Positions 20,161 to 31,037 are shown, numbered from the stretch's first letter. The stretch is DNA of 64,000 nt from Notamacropus eugenii (GCF_028372415.1 NC_092872.1:280863206-280927205), one strand, 5' to 3'. The notes: generated from the letters alone by a model not told the origin. Numbers and translations: made by a program.

Positions 20161-20944
20161 TTCCACACTGCTTGTACTCAAGAGGAGATGTGGCAATTGC
20201 CTCTGTCACCTGGTCTCTTCAGACCCAAGCAGAACTTTAGGGAACCAAGTCATCTGTTTTCTGAAATGTTTTCTTTGGGTTGGGGAGGTGGGTGTCAGCA
20301 GGTGCTTTGGACCCGACATTGGCTGAACTCTTCGGACAGACGGACCCAGGTGATGGCCTTTCCCCATGGGTGGAGGCTGCTTGAATGAGGGGGAGCCCCC
20401 TCCCCCATCGGTGCTTGTTCTCTCTTTCCAGGGTTCCCTTCAATTTGCAGGTTCAGAGAATCTAGACCCAGAAGGGGCTCACCTGAGAGACCACCCTGAC
20501 AACCCCAGAATCTTTTGGTTTTATGTCACAGTCATTTACATATCCCCCTCTTTGGACCCTTTCTCCTAAAAGACAAAACAGTTAAAACAGTTACACACAA
20601 AAAACCCTACCCAGTAACCCAATAACCTCCCTGGTTGTGTATGTATCACTCTGCACCAGTAATCCTCCACCTTTCAGGGAGGACGAAGGAGGCCTGTTTC
20701 ATCACAGGTTTTTTAAAAGTTTTGAAAGTTTTTCTTTTTTATTCTGAATTTAACCACCAAATACAACAAGCATTTCTTTTTACATAATAGAACAGAAAAC
20801 AGATTGTTCATGAACCTGGGGCTCTTTATAGATTTAATTTTTCTTTTATAATATGTAATAAATTTATTCTATAACTTTCAATTTAAGCTTCATGTCTGTG
20901 ATTTTTTTTGTCTCAGCATTTAAAAAATGCTTCAGTGACTTTTC
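20161..20944. other. Unclassified intron 1 sequence
   Basis: The second half (20700-20900) is AT-rich with ATAATATGTAATAAATTTAT. No exon or known repeat assigned. Confidence 0.5.
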
Positions 20945-21098
20945 ACTCTCCCTTCACCCTCTCCTTCCCTCCACCTTCATCCTTTCCTCCCTTCCCTCCT
21001 TCAATTTTTTCCCTCCCCTCCCCCCTTCAACCTCTCTTCCTCTCCTTCCTACCTTCATCCTCTCTTCTCCCTCTTCTCTTCTTCTCTGTTCTTCTTGT
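20945..21098 (+). repeat. Pyrimidine-rich tract
   Basis: About 150 bp of almost pure C/T on the plus strand, with a repeating CCTTCAtCCTyTCyTCCC pattern. Confidence 0.9.
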
Positions 21099-21239
21099 AC
21101 AGGAGACTGTCCCCACAACCTGAGAAGGGGGTACTGGGTGTCAGCCTTTGCTGCTTCAGAAAGGACTGTAAGGGATGGTTTGGTGTCTAGGAGACTTTGA
21201 TTTGTGCCCTTTGGGGTCTCTGACTAGCTGCAGGGTAGA

Positions 21240-21335
21240 TGGTTAAAACCAGCCATTTACAGATGAGGAAAACCAAGGCCTAGAGAAGGGTCATGATTTA
21301 GGGTCATACAATCATTGCCTACTTACTCTTCTCCA
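21240..21335 (-). mobile_element. SINE fragment, antisense
   Basis: CAGCCATTTACAGATGAGGA and CCAAGGCCTAGAGAAGGGTC. Confidence 0.6.
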
Positions 21336-21354
21336 AATTTGGCATTGTTTCCTG

Positions 21355-21665
21355 CCCATTTGTCTTTGCTATTACCTGTGACCCATGCCTGGGATGCTGT
21401 CTCTCTTTACTTCTTAGGACTCAGCTGAGGTGCCACTTTCTGCCTGCTGGGCTCTTCCCACCCCTGCTCTCCTCTGCTGTTAGTGTTAACACTGCAAAGT
21501 CACTTTCTCCACCTCTCATATGACCTCTCCCTTCCAGTGTCCCTTTCTGTGTTGTGTAGTCTTATTAGAAAGTAAGCTTCTGGAGGGCAAGGACTATCTT
21601 TCTTCCTTTTATTTACATTCCCAGTGCCTGATGTGTGTCTAGTCAGCTCTCCCTAAGTGCACCCT
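21355..21665 (+). mobile_element. L2 LINE 3' region
   Basis: ACCCATGCCTGGGATGCTGT, GGACTCAGCTGAGGTGCCAC, AGAAAGTAAGCTTCTGGAGG and TTCCCAGTGCCTGATGTGTG in L2 3'-terminal order. Confidence 0.75.
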
Positions 21666-21764
21666 CTGTCTACTTTGCATGGCTGGTACATATCTATGTT
21701 TGTAGTTATCTCTCTCACATTTTGCTGTTCATCAGTCCCCACTGCACTGTGATTGAGTGTTGAT

Positions 21765-21935
21765 TGATTAGAGCCAGTAGGACCCTTACAGTCCATCTGG
21801 TCCAGTCCCTTCCCCCAGTTTTACACGTCAAGGAAACTGAGGCCCAGAGAGTGCTATGGACTTGGCCAAAGTCACATAGCTAGTAAATGGCATAGCTGGG
21901 GTTCTGACTAAGCTCTCCACTACTGCCATTACATT
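21765..21935 (-). mobile_element. SINE copy, antisense
   Basis: CAGTCCATCTGGTCCAGTCC, GGAAACTGAGGCCCAGAGAG and AAAGTCACATAGCTAGTAAA. Confidence 0.75.
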
Positions 21936-21939
21936 CTGC

Positions 21940-21942
<3 letters not shown>

Positions 21943-21990
<48 letters not shown>
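21943..21990 (+). repeat. (GT)n microsatellite, 24 units
   Basis: Pure GT run of 48 bp. Confidence 0.97.
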
Positions 21991-21992
<2 letters not shown>

Positions 21993-22394
21993 TGAACTGG
22001 AACATATGCCCTGAGAAATAAATACAAGGAAATTTGATGGAAGAAACATTTCTGAGGAAGCGAGGATGGAGGGAAGGAGACCAACAAAATCTTCTTGGAG
22101 TCTTGAAAGAAGAGGATTGTGAGGCATTCTGAGGATTGGGTGTGTTTGATAAGACAAAGAACAGAAGTAGCTATCAGAAAATATAAGCAGAGCCTTCTTT
22201 TGCCTCAGAGGACAAGATGCTGGACAGCTCCACCTTGGGGGAGGGGGTGGGGAGGGCCCACGAAGGCTGGGGGGGTGGGGAGTTGGCATCTGGAAGAATG
22301 GTCAGAAATGAGGTTGGAGGGTGGAGGATGCTCATTCCATGAGCAGGGAGCCAGTGAATGGAAGAGCCAGAAGAGGCTGAGGATGCCTTCTATC

Positions 22395-22575
22395 CCCATG
22401 GTTCTGAACTTGCACTTTAAATTATTTTGATGACTGAATTCCAGTATACTTAGTTTCCTACAAAGTCCTACATGGTTTTTTTTAATCCATTTAAAAACCT
22501 TCTGATTAAGGGCCCATAGATTTCACTAGACTGCCAAAGGAGTCCATGGCACACAAAAGCATTAAGAAGCCATGG
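22395..22575. mobile_element. Non-autonomous DNA transposon, family not named
   Basis: Begins GGTTCTGAACTTGCACTTTA and ends GGAGTCCATGGCACACAAAAGC with AAGAAGCCATGG. It matches a mammal-wide MITE whose ends read 'ggttcttaacc'. Its inner part pairs in reverse complement with the element at 31038 (TTGGCAGTCTAGTGAAATC against TTGGCAGTGTGATAAATA). Confidence 0.55.
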
Positions 22576-22861
22576 ACCTGTCCCACATCCTCATTTTATA
22601 GAAAGGGAAGTGGTTCCAGAGAGTGGTTCCACCCCACCCCCATCACCCAAGATTCTAAGTCCTAGAGCTTAAGTTTGCAGTTAGGCCCCAGACTCCAGAT
22701 CTGTGGTCTTTGGTGATGGAGCAGGGTACGGGGACCTTGCTCCATGAGCTTCCAAGTGATTTCCATGGGGAATCGAGACACATGCACACATGCTTGCTTT
22801 TGGGGCGGGGCAACTCTTGGGCTGGACTTCTGTGTCAGTACAGTATACTTGTCCATTGTTT
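22576..22861. other. Unclassified intron 1 sequence
   Basis: No recognisable feature before the pyrimidine tract. Confidence 0.5.
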
Positions 22862-23075
22862 GTCTGTCTGTCTGTCTCTTTCCCCCCTTCTTCTCCCCTC
22901 CCCTCTTTTCCCTCTCCCCTTTCTTTCCCTCTCCTCCCTCCTTTCTCTCAATTCCCCTCTCCTCTCCTTTTCTCTACCTCTCCTCTTCCCTCCTCTCCCC
23001 CCTCTGCCTCCCTCCCTCCTTCCTTCTCTCTCCCTGACCCACCCCACTCTCTCCCTCTCCACCCCCCACCCCAGC
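22862..23075 (+). repeat. CT-rich pyrimidine tract
   Basis: About 210 bp of nearly pure C/T, opening with (TCTG)4 and continuing CTCCCCTCCCCTCTTTTCCC-like. It yields spurious Ser/Pro/Leu-rich open frames. Confidence 0.92.
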
Positions 23076-23109
23076 TTAATTCCTGCTCATCCATTCTGTT
23101 TATAAAAAT

Positions 23110-23200
23110 GTGTTCCTAATTTATCAAATGAAGATCAAGTCAGATAACATACATAACACTTTGTAAACATTAAGGTGCTATGTAAATGACATAAATGTGG
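23110..23200 (+). mobile_element. MIR 3' tail
   Basis: AACACTTTGTAAACATTAAG and GTGCTATGTAAATGACATAA correspond to 'aaagcgctttgta...gctatataaatg'. Confidence 0.6.
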
Positions 23201-23704
23201 TGGTGGTGGTATGCTTGGTATTCTGTGATAGTGCTGGGATTTTAACCTATTTCTCTGGTTCCATCTTACTGGCCACGCTTAACTTATTCCTGAGTAAACC
23301 CCTATTTGCCACAGAAATCAGAATTTCCTGGCATTGAGGATATATGTGTTTATAAAACCTTCTATTCCAAGTGGTCCCTCTTGCTTACGTGAATACAGCT
23401 GCCTCCCAGCCTAGCACCTGTTACTTGATCTAAGGAAGGTGCATGGATGGGCTGCAGCTTGCGGGGCTGGGACCTCTTCAGTGTCCCATGCATCCTCTTT
23501 GCTCCTCTCCTGAGTTCTGGGGGAGTTGGGGAGGCACAGACACAGGGAAAGCCTCAGTGAGGACAGTCCTCCAAGAGGACACTGGTGTTTAAAAATGAGA
23601 GCCCAGCCTTGGGCCTGTGCCTTCCAAGGTCTGGTGGCAACATCTCTATGCCCAGAGGCAGTGGGAGGAGCCAGAGGCTTAAGGGCACAGGACCCATTAT
23701 TAAG
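23201..23704. other. Unclassified intron 1 sequence
   Basis: Starts with a short (GGT)n run (about 23198-23212). Nothing else recognised. Confidence 0.5.
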
Positions 23705-23800
23705 AGTAGTGGAACCTCTGAGTCTTAGTTTCCCTAACTGTAAAATGGACTAAGTGATCTCTAAGCTTTCCACTGACTACTTTTCTAGGCCTAAGATCAC
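23705..23800 (+). mobile_element. SINE right-half fragment
   Basis: AACCTCTGAGTCTTAGTTTC and CCTAACTGTAAAATGGACTA. Confidence 0.65.
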
Positions 23801-24594
23801 TGCAGGAAAATAAAGTTCCAGATATTTCAGTGGTTGGCTGTATCTGTGATTTCTATTTAGTAGTTCAGAAAACAGACCAGCTGTGACTTCTTATTCTTGG
23901 CTGACTCCTCCATAAATTCCCTGCAGAGGTCAAATACTACTCCATAATGAACCAAACAACACATAAGGGGATGGGAGGGATGTGGACCCTTCTTTAATAG
24001 AAAAATATTTCTTCTTCATGTAGTCTTGGATAGCATTCCCTGTGGATAAATACTGAGGATCCTCAGATTTGGAGCTAGAAAGACACCCCCCCCCCCCCAG
24101 GTTGATCATAGAGTCCAACCCTGCATGTTATGCCTTAGGAACCTGAGGGTTCATCAACAGCAACCAGAAAACATTTGTGAAGCCCCAGTTAGGGGCCGGG
24201 GGTGCAAAGATTGTCCCTGCCCTTGAAGGGTTTCCATTCCCAGAGAGGGGCATTCCTTGGAAAAAGCCAAGCAATAGGCATGGGGCCCCTCTTTGGCCTT
24301 GCCTGGGACAGACAGCCTAGAGTGTCCCTAGGAGAGGACATCTGGCTGCCCAAGAGACTTTTCCATTGCAATAGAGGCAGATAGGAAGCCCACAGGGTTT
24401 TATTTTTTTAATGACATTTTAAAAATACAAAGTAATTTCATGTGAAATCCAGCCATAGAGTTTAGGAGTCTCAAGAAAAATTTCTGCACTCCCACTCTGA
24501 GGAATTTTCATGTTATCTGTTATTATCTTTTTATCTGTATTCCTTTCAGACATCTCATGATGTAACAGAAAGACCTTGTCAGTCAAAAAGCTTT
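23801..24594. other. Unclassified intron 1 sequence
   Basis: Contains a poly(C) run (24086-24099). The part 24395-24600 is AT-rich and non-repetitive. No gene or known repeat seen. Confidence 0.5.
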
Positions 24595-24599
24595 TAAAT

Positions 24600-24792
24600 G
24601 GCACTGTGCTAAGTGTTTTACAAATATCTCATTTAATCCTTACAACAACCTTGGGAGGGAGGTGCTATTATTATCCCCATTTTACAGGTGAAGAAACTGA
24701 GGCAAACAGGTTAAATGACTTGCCCAGGGTCACACGGCAGCTAGTGAATGTCTGAGGCTGGATTTGAATTCAGGTCTTCCAAAGACAAATAA
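24600..24792 (-). mobile_element. MIR-type SINE, antisense, well preserved
   Basis: CATTTAATCCTTACAACAAC, ATTATCCCCATTTTACAGGT, GACTTGCCCAGGGTCACACG and GGATTTGAATTCAGGTCTTCC. Confidence 0.85.
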
Positions 24793-25429
24793 AAGACAGA
24801 TTTGAATTGAACTAGATGGCTGCTACATACCAACTTCTAGTGTCTCTTTTTCCTTATACCCCAAATAAGAGATGAAGTTATTTTTTAATCTCTTGATGGT
24901 GTCAAAATATTTTGGAGATAACCTGTTTTCCAGAACCAAGGCCTAACAAACTGACTGTGCCCTGTGTTTGGCATAACCGTAATCCTTTGTGCTCAGGATG
25001 TTCTCACCCTCTGACAAAGGGTAAAGCTGGGACCAGGACCAGGTGTTCATTAGGGATTTAGCTCCCCCTATTTCCCAGGGCCATCTGTCACATTTTCACA
25101 ATCCCTGTTCCTTGTCGGTGACAGGTACTGCACTTCTCTTCCTGTTACAGGGCTCTGGTTCTGTACCTGGCAGGTACAACCCCTAAGACTTGAGACAGAA
25201 TGCCAACCATGAGAACTGCCTCAAGATCCAAGAATGATGACGTTGTGGCCCTCCCCTCTCCTGTGTATAAGTGGCCCAGCCTTAGCAGCCTTAAGCCCTC
25301 CTCCTTCCATATGCAGACATCATTTCCTCCCTCAGAAATTAATTACCTTCTGCTTGTGTCCTGACCCTCCTATCTCTAGCCTACTCTGTTTATTTGACTC
25401 CAGCCACCCCCCTGGTTAGAGTCCAGTTC
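24793..25429. other. Unclassified intron 1 sequence
   Basis: No strong signal; 25270-25420 is C/T-rich and may be the decayed body of the L2 that ends next. Confidence 0.45.
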
Positions 25430-25575
25430 TGTTTGGTCAATAATAGACACAATAGAATGTAAGCTCCTTGAGGGAAGGTAATGGTTCATTTTTTTATAAC
25501 TCTTTCCCCTAGAGCCTAACATGGTGCCTAATACAGCAGGCACTTAATAAATGCTTGTTGGTTGATCGATTAACT
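25430..25575 (+). mobile_element. L2 LINE 3' end
   Basis: AGAATGTAAGCTCCTTGAGG, GGCACTTAATAAATGCTTGT and TGGTTGATCGATTA. Confidence 0.85.
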
Positions 25576-25639
25576 TGTGATCTTACCAACCTGGGCACTC
25601 TGATCCTTGATGCCACACACAGCCCCTCTGGGCCTTCTT

Positions 25640-25970
25640 GTTTGCTCCAGTTTTTATCTTTGGAGGTTCACCAGAGGTCCGGAGGGCTTGATATTAATAA
25701 CAGAGCCCCGAGGAGTCAATGACAGTGAAACAAACACGGGGATGGATGGATCAATTTTCCCCCAAAGGCTCTCAATTTTTCTCTGCTCAGAAACTCACTC
25801 TGATTCGGCAGCTGGCTTTGCATTTCCCCATTTCTGCCCTTTGTCTTATAAATCTTGCCAGTGTCCTTTGTTCAAAGTTAGAAAATCCAGCTGCTTTGCC
25901 TATGAGGCAAACTCAGGAGATTGTAAACACCGGAATGTGCAGGCTTCTCTTTTTCCTTTAAAGTGATTTT
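25640..25970. promoter_or_regulatory. Candidate conserved non-coding block (intron 1)
   Basis: Repeat-free stretch between two repeats with GCTTGATATTAATAACAGAG, GATGGATCAATTTTCCC, TTTGTCTTATAAATCTTG and CCTTTGTTCAAAGTTAG (a TCF/LEF- or HNF4-like core CTTTGTTC/AAAG). Two overlapping open frames here (119 and 80 codons) lack motifs. Regulatory role is inferred. Confidence 0.3.
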
Positions 25971-26439
25971 GTTCAATGTAAGATTATAAATGCTGGTGGA
26001 ACTGAAGAAGGTTAGTGGAGACACCCCCAGCCCACTCCTTTGTGGGAGGTCCACACAGGTTGATGTATTGATAAGTTATGCCGACATTTTCCTCTTCCAT
26101 TTCCATTTTTGGCCTTTCTTTTATTTGCTTGGTGCATGTTGGATTGCTTAGTAAATGGTTATTGAGTTGACTCTCTGGAAGGGGTGGATACTGGGAAAAA
26201 CGGGGAGGGGGATGTTTAAAAAATACACAAGTAAAAACTTATTTTTGAAAAATATTTTATTCCTTTTAAAAAACTTAGAGGCATCATTCTTAACCCATGG
26301 TTCATGCCAAACTGATCGTGTCTTAAGGATCCTCATCCAAAATGTAGACTCCCACAGATAGGCTGAGGCTGAAGGTCCAGATGGTCCCCAAGTTCCATGC
26401 TTTCTCTGCATTCTTCCCTTTCTTAGGCTGAACTTGAAA
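25971..26439. other. Unclassified intron 1 sequence
   Basis: AT-rich; no recognised gene or repeat. Confidence 0.5.
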
Positions 26440-26670
26440 TAATAATAATAATGATAAAGCTAGCCTTTATGCAAATATTATCACATTTGATCCTCACAAC
26501 AACCCTGGGAGTTGGGTGTTATTGTTAGCCCCATTTTACAACTGAGGAAACTGAGGCAAACAGGGGTGAAATGATCTGCCTAGGTCACCCAGCCAGACAG
26601 ATTTGGATCAGAATTTTCCTGACTCCAGGTCCAGGGCTCTATCTTCTGCACCACCTCTCTGTCAAGTGAC
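26440..26670 (-). mobile_element. MIR-type SINE, antisense
   Basis: ATCACATTTGATCCTCACAA, CCCCATTTTACAACTGAGGA, GATCTGCCTAGGTCACCC and GACTCCAGGTCCAGGGCTCT, with a leading (AAT)n run at 26439. Confidence 0.82.
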
Positions 26671-26774
26671 ATCTCTTAGCCAGAAACTCTGGCCACCCCT
26701 AATATAAGGAGGTAGTGGGGCATGGTAGGAAAAAAATTATTCCCCCAAAAAACTTGGGCTCCTCTCCAGGGGCA

Positions 26775-26860
26775 TTGCTCTGCCATGGTCTCAGTTTCCC
26801 CATCTATGAAAAGAAGGAGTTGGACTGGCTAATCTCAGGGGTCCCCCCAGCCCTGGGTGG
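26775..26860 (+). mobile_element. SINE right-half fragment
   Basis: GTCTCAGTTTCCCCATCTAT and AAGGAGTTGGACTGGCTAAT. Confidence 0.6.
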
Positions 26861-26959
26861 TGACCAGCTGGGTGCCTTCTCCTATGAAGTGGCTCTAGTT
26901 TGTCTGCCCTCCTGGCAGGCATTTAAGTGTGCCCAAGGTCACTGAGGATGTCTAATGAT

Positions 26960-27160
26960 TGTCCTCACACTTTACCTGGTATGGAACAATAATGAGGGTT
27001 TTTTCATTATTTTCGGGTGAGCGATCCTGGCAGATGCTGACAGCCAGCAGATGTGTAAAGTTCGAGGTGATTTGTAAGGGGCCGGCTCATCTGACGCACG
27101 GTAATTGCATGGTGGGACATTGTCACTCAGAGTCTTGTCCTGCTCTGTCAGAAGAAGGTA
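26960..27160. promoter_or_regulatory. Candidate conserved non-coding block (intron 1)
   Basis: Repeat-free: GGAACAATAATGAGGGTTTT, TTCATTATTTTCGGGTGAGC, GCTGACAGCCAGCAGATGTG and CACGGTAATTGCATGGTGGG. It mixes homeodomain-type TAATT cores with rare CpGs outside any island. Confidence 0.35.
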
Positions 27161-27362
27161 AAGGTCAGTTCAAAGAAAGAAGGAACAGCGCTCAGTGGGA
27201 AATGAAAAACGGATTTTCTGCCATTCCCTCCCAGCAGTTTTGGGATCGATGGGCCAGAGCCTGGTCATCTCAACAAGTCTGGTCTTTGCCCAGACCAAAC
27301 TGATGCTGGGGGATTTGGGTCATGTGTCAGCCTGGCAATGGCTTAAATAGAAGTGTCTGAAG

Positions 27363-27550
27363 TAGGAGTGGGGAACTTGTGGCCTTGAGGTCACATATGG
27401 CCTTCTAGGTCCTCAGGTATGGCCTTTTAACTGGTCTAAGTTTTACAGAACAATCCTTTTGTTAAGGGGATTTGTTCTGTGAAGTTTGGATTCAGTCAAA
27501 GGGCCACACTTAAGGACCTAGAGGTCCACATGTGGCTACCCTTAGAAGAG
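27363..27550. mobile_element. hAT-type miniature element, second copy
   Basis: Same family as 8226-8415: TAGGAGTGGGGAACTTGTGG, GGTCACATATGGCCTTCTAG, AGGGGATTTGTTCTGTGAAG and GGACCTAGAGGTCCACATGT. The right terminal repeat is worn away, so no clear 8-bp duplication is visible. Confidence 0.8.
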
Positions 27551-27659
27551 ATGCCCTTGGAGCCTTTCTGATTTTAGACACCTTGTTCTGGGAATTAATG
27601 AGCCAGGCTAGTGTAGGAGGACCTCACCTCCTCTTTTCCCTTAAGGTAGAGGAAGGGCC

Positions 27660-27800
27660 AGCTTCAGCTCCTACTCCTACTGGCTAAATCACTGACTCCT
27701 GTGCCCTAGTCTTCTCATCTGTAAAATGGGATTTCCCCAGTGGTTTGTTGAGGACTTTGTCACCTTTAATGTGCTGTAGAAATGCGCATTATTCCTGTGT
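27660..27800 (+). mobile_element. MIR-like SINE fragment
   Basis: GCTAAATCACTGACTCCTGT, GTCTTCTCATCTGTAAAATG and CACCTTTAATGTGCTGTAGA. Confidence 0.6.
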
Positions 27801-27926
27801 CCTTTAGTGAGCTGGCTTGTGCTAGAATATGTCAGGGTATTGCTTTTCCCAGGGTTATAAAAGTGAGATTTCATTATTCCTCATGGATATTAAAAACAGA
27901 ACATTGACTACCCTAACTGGGAAGAA

Positions 27927-27927
<1 letters not shown>

Positions 27928-28009
<82 letters not shown>

Positions 28010-28115
28010 TTCCTTCCTCCCTCTCTCTCTTTCTCTTTCTTTCTTTCCTTCTTTCTTTCTCCCTCCCTCTCTTTCTTTCTCTTCTTTCCTTTCTTCCTCC
28101 CTTTCTTTTTTTAAT
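27928..28115 (+). repeat. (TTTC)n microsatellite and pyrimidine tract
   Basis: About 20 perfect TTTC units to 28005, then impure CTTCC/CTCTTT tract to 28115. The minus strand is GAAA, which often marks the poly(A) tail of an old retroposon, but no flanking SINE was identified. Confidence 0.93.
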
Positions 28116-28264
28116 TTGCATATTCCTAGGGCTTTCACCAGCTTAAAACAAAAAAAACCAAATAAATCAGCAGTCACATCTCAAGACCAACTCATTTATG
28201 AAATAGGCATCTTGACCATTCATATCTTGTTTGTTTTGAGGGTCAAAAGTGTAGCTTCCTATCT

Positions 28265-28442
28265 TTCTAAGAGGAGCAGTGGAAAGAGGGAATGGATTTC
28301 AAGTCACATGACCTGAGTTCAAATCTCAGCTCTGCCAGGAGCCAGCCTTGGGCCTCAGTTTCCTCATTTGTAAAATGAGAGGGTTGGGCTAGATGCTCTC
28401 TTAGGTCCCTTCCAGTTGTAAATCTTTTATCTGTGATTTCAT
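28265..28442 (+). mobile_element. tRNA-derived SINE copy
   Basis: GACCTGAGTTCAAATCTCAG (box B), CCTCAGTTTCCTCATTTGTA, ATGAGAGGGTTGGGCTAGAT and GTCCCTTCCAGTTGTAAATC. Confidence 0.82.
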
Positions 28443-28599
28443 TGTCATCTGCCTGGTACTTATTTTTATTGCCTGGATTTCAGACACATCTTTGCTTCAG
28501 GGGACACGTAGTTTAATTTCCTCTGTTGCTTTAAAGATGAATTTTAAGCTCGCATTCAGTGGCCATTTCATACCATCCTCTCCTGTATTTCAGTTCTCC

Positions 28600-28705
28600 A
28601 GACACTGATGAAATACCTACTATGTGCAAAGACTTGATCCCAAAGGCCATAAACAAAATAGAAAGGTAGAAAACTCCATGAGAGTTCCAAACATAATGCT
28701 GTGTA
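28600..28705 (-). mobile_element. L2-like tail, antisense
   Basis: AAATACCTACTATGTGCAAA followed by a region similar to 'gggatacaaagaaag'. Confidence 0.4.
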
Positions 28706-29289
28706 AGGTGGGAGGAGAGACTTAAATGTATTTTTCCTACAAACAATAAACTTATAGCCATCAACAAAAATAGTTGATTAAATATTGGTTAAATTCAAAA
28801 GAGATGCCTAAATTACCTAAAATTACCTAAATGCTTAGCCTTTAATAAGTAGAACCAACATATTAACAAATAAAGAATTTTTTTTGCTTAAAAATAATTT
28901 TTTAAAGGAAAGAAAATGTTTTTGTTTAAAATAACAATAATAATCAAATATTTGTGTTTGCTCTTCTGAGCTTAAGGTCCCACCATTTTTCACCCAGCTC
29001 TTCTCTCCTCCTTTCTGTCTGTTTTTCCTTGTGTAGTCAGTGGGTCAGTGGGTGGCCAGGCCTGACTGACTCCACTGATTTGGCAATCCAACACCTTATG
29101 ACTGGAATTTCTATATTTCCTTGTAGCAAAGGCCTCTTTTGATCTTGCAGCAACCTTAAAGAGCATCCCAAAGGCTTCTCAGAGAAGGCGGTGCTTGATT
29201 CCTGGATAGAGAGAATAGAGATGAGCGGGCAATTGCTTTAGAGCGACAACAGCCACAGTCCATCATGTTGTCACATCAGAAAACCTTCA
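28706..29289. other. Unclassified intron 1 sequence
   Basis: AT-rich: a TTACCTAAATTACCTAAA-type tandem at about 28810-28835. No gene or known repeat. Confidence 0.5.
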
Positions 29290-29485
29290 GTGAAGCAGGT
29301 TGGCATAAAGGAAAGGGCATTGGATTTGGAATCAGGAAGACCTAGGTTCAAATGCCACTTTAAACACTAGCAGTATAAACCTGGGCAAGTCACTTGACCT
29401 CTGCCTCTGTTTCCTCATCTGTAAAACAAGGAGAATGGACTCAACAGCCTCTGAGGTCCTTTCTAAACTTTAGATCTATGATCTG
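29290..29485 (+). mobile_element. tRNA-derived SINE copy
   Basis: GGGCATTGGATTTGGAATCA, CCTAGGTTCAAATGCCACTT (box B), CTGGGCAAGTCACTTGACCT and TTTCCTCATCTGTAAAACAA. Confidence 0.85.
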
Positions 29486-29859
29486 ATGACTCTGCCCGTC
29501 TGGCTATAGCCTGTGTGAGCTTCCTTGACTCAAGGGAAGGGGCAGCATTCTCTTTTGGAGTTAAGGCTGAACATAAGGAGATTGTTCAAATGGACTAGCT
29601 TATTAAGAGAGAGACCAGGCTGATTCTCTGTGGAATGCTGTTTTTCATTTCCTCCCCTGCTTCAGGAATGAATTCTCCAACTCATACTGTCTCTCTATCT
29701 GTATCTTAGATACCTCCATTCATATTGCCATCATCTCTATTGACATTCATGCCATCACCATCTCCATATCCCTGGATTGACTCTGATTTTGTGTGAATCA
29801 GAGAAGCCAAGAGGCCTGGGCCCCCAGAGGCGACCTTCATTCAGTCATTCAGGGCCTTT

Positions 29860-30300
29860 ATTTCTTTCATCTACAACTGAAGCTGTGTTTGGAATAACAG
29901 ATGGGGGGCACTGTCATCTCATTGTCATACCGATTGTTCATTGTTCTGAGAAGGGCACATCATAATTCATTAGTGATAATTATTCCCTGGACGCTGCCTG
30001 TACTTCGTCACCCAGCCGCTTCATTAACTTGGGAGCGGGTCTCCCGTTCTGGTGGCTCCAATCAATGAAGATATATTTAGAATGTACAAGTGGATGCTAT
30101 TAGTTACAATATATTAACTGCCTAATTTAAAATAAAAAAGGCGATCTTTATGAAGGGCAATTAACCACTAAGTGTAATTGATAATTCATATACCTGTGAT
30201 TAGGAAAGACAAATAATAAGAAAGAAATGAATGACCGACATTATTGGAGAAGACATTGCCAGCCCCTTCAGGAGTGGTTGTACAGGCATTGGCTGACACC
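29860..30300. promoter_or_regulatory. Candidate conserved non-coding block (intron 1), strongest
   Basis: About 440 bp free of repeats and rich in homeodomain-type cores: ATAATTCATTAGTGATAATT (29959-29980), TCCAATCAATGAAGATATAT, GGCAATTAACCACTAAGTGT, AATTGATAATTCATATACC. AT-rich but of high complexity, interspersed with CpG-bearing segments (GACGCTGCCTGTACTTCGTC). This texture is typical of vertebrate enhancers. Conservation cannot be tested here. Confidence 0.4.
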
Positions 30301-30394
30301 AATCTCTTATGGGATCATATCTGGTGTCAGGAAGATTCTGCAGCTTACTTGAAGTCTGATTTTTTCCTCCCAACCTTTAGAAAATGTTCATTAT

Positions 30395-30475
30395 TTTGAT
30401 GAAATGGGATAATATGAGCACAGTGCCTGGCACATAGTAAACATTATATAAATGATAGCTATTATTTGTTACTGT
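30395..30475 (+). mobile_element. MIR 3' tail
   Basis: CACAGTGCCTGGCACATAGT and AAATGATAGCTATTATT. Confidence 0.7.
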
Positions 30476-30520
30476 TTAAATCTGATGTCCTTTTAAAAAA
30501 GTTAAAGAATGCAAGCTGTA

Positions 30521-30522
<2 letters not shown>

Positions 30523-30554
<32 letters not shown>

Positions 30555-30570
30555 TGTGTGTGTATGTGTG
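30523..30570 (+). repeat. (GT)n microsatellite, interrupted
   Basis: GT run with two A interruptions (TATG), so likely less length-variable than the pure runs. Confidence 0.95.
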
Positions 30571-30597
30571 GTCAGACTGGAGATGTAGCAGTACGAA

Positions 30598-30664
30598 CAA
30601 TCATAATAATTGTAATGATAACTCAGATTTCTCTAACAATTTGTCAGTTACAAAGCGCTTTCCT
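30598..30664 (-). mobile_element. MIR tail fragment, antisense
   Basis: AATCATAATAATTGTAATGA and CAGTTACAAAGCGCTTTCC. Confidence 0.5.
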
Positions 30665-31037
30665 TGCAATACTGTGTTCAGCTCCAGATACCACATTTTA
30701 GGCATGACCTTGACAAGCTGAAGAAAAGGGAAACTGGGTTAATGAAGGTCTTGGGATTGGGGTTGTTTAACTTGGAGAAGAAGATGTGAGAAGTGGGGGA
30801 GCATGCCTGCCGCTTTCAGGTAGCTAGAGGCCTCATCAGTAGGAATAAGACTCTTCCAATTGACCACTGAAAGGGGAAGCTGCGGAGGTGGAAATTGTAG
30901 GGGAGCACATATAGGGCCAGTATGAAGGAAATGGACACTTAGAGCTGTGGGACAGAAAGGCAATGGGTTCTCTGTGGAAAAGTGATTTCCCTCCACTGAG
31001 TCCCTTCAGCCCAAGAATGGATGGCCCCTTGTCCAAG
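30665..31037 (+). mobile_element. L3/CR1 LINE fragment
   Basis: AATACTGTGTTCAGCTCCAG, CCTTGACAAGCTGAAGAAAA, GTTTAACTTGGAGAAGAAGA and GTAGGGGAGCACATATAGGG follow CR1/L3 order ('gtgttcagttctgggcgcc...attgacaagctgg...tttagcctggagaagaga'), i.e. the ORF2 C-terminus to 3' UTR in sense. Confidence 0.75.

Noticed and set aside
22710-23119. Overlapping 97-131 codon Pro/Ser/Leu-rich frames
   Set aside because: They follow from the pyrimidine tract at 22862-23075.
27829-28177. Frames rich in FFLSFFLS or KKERKKER on opposite strands
   Set aside because: Product of the (TTTC)n microsatellite.
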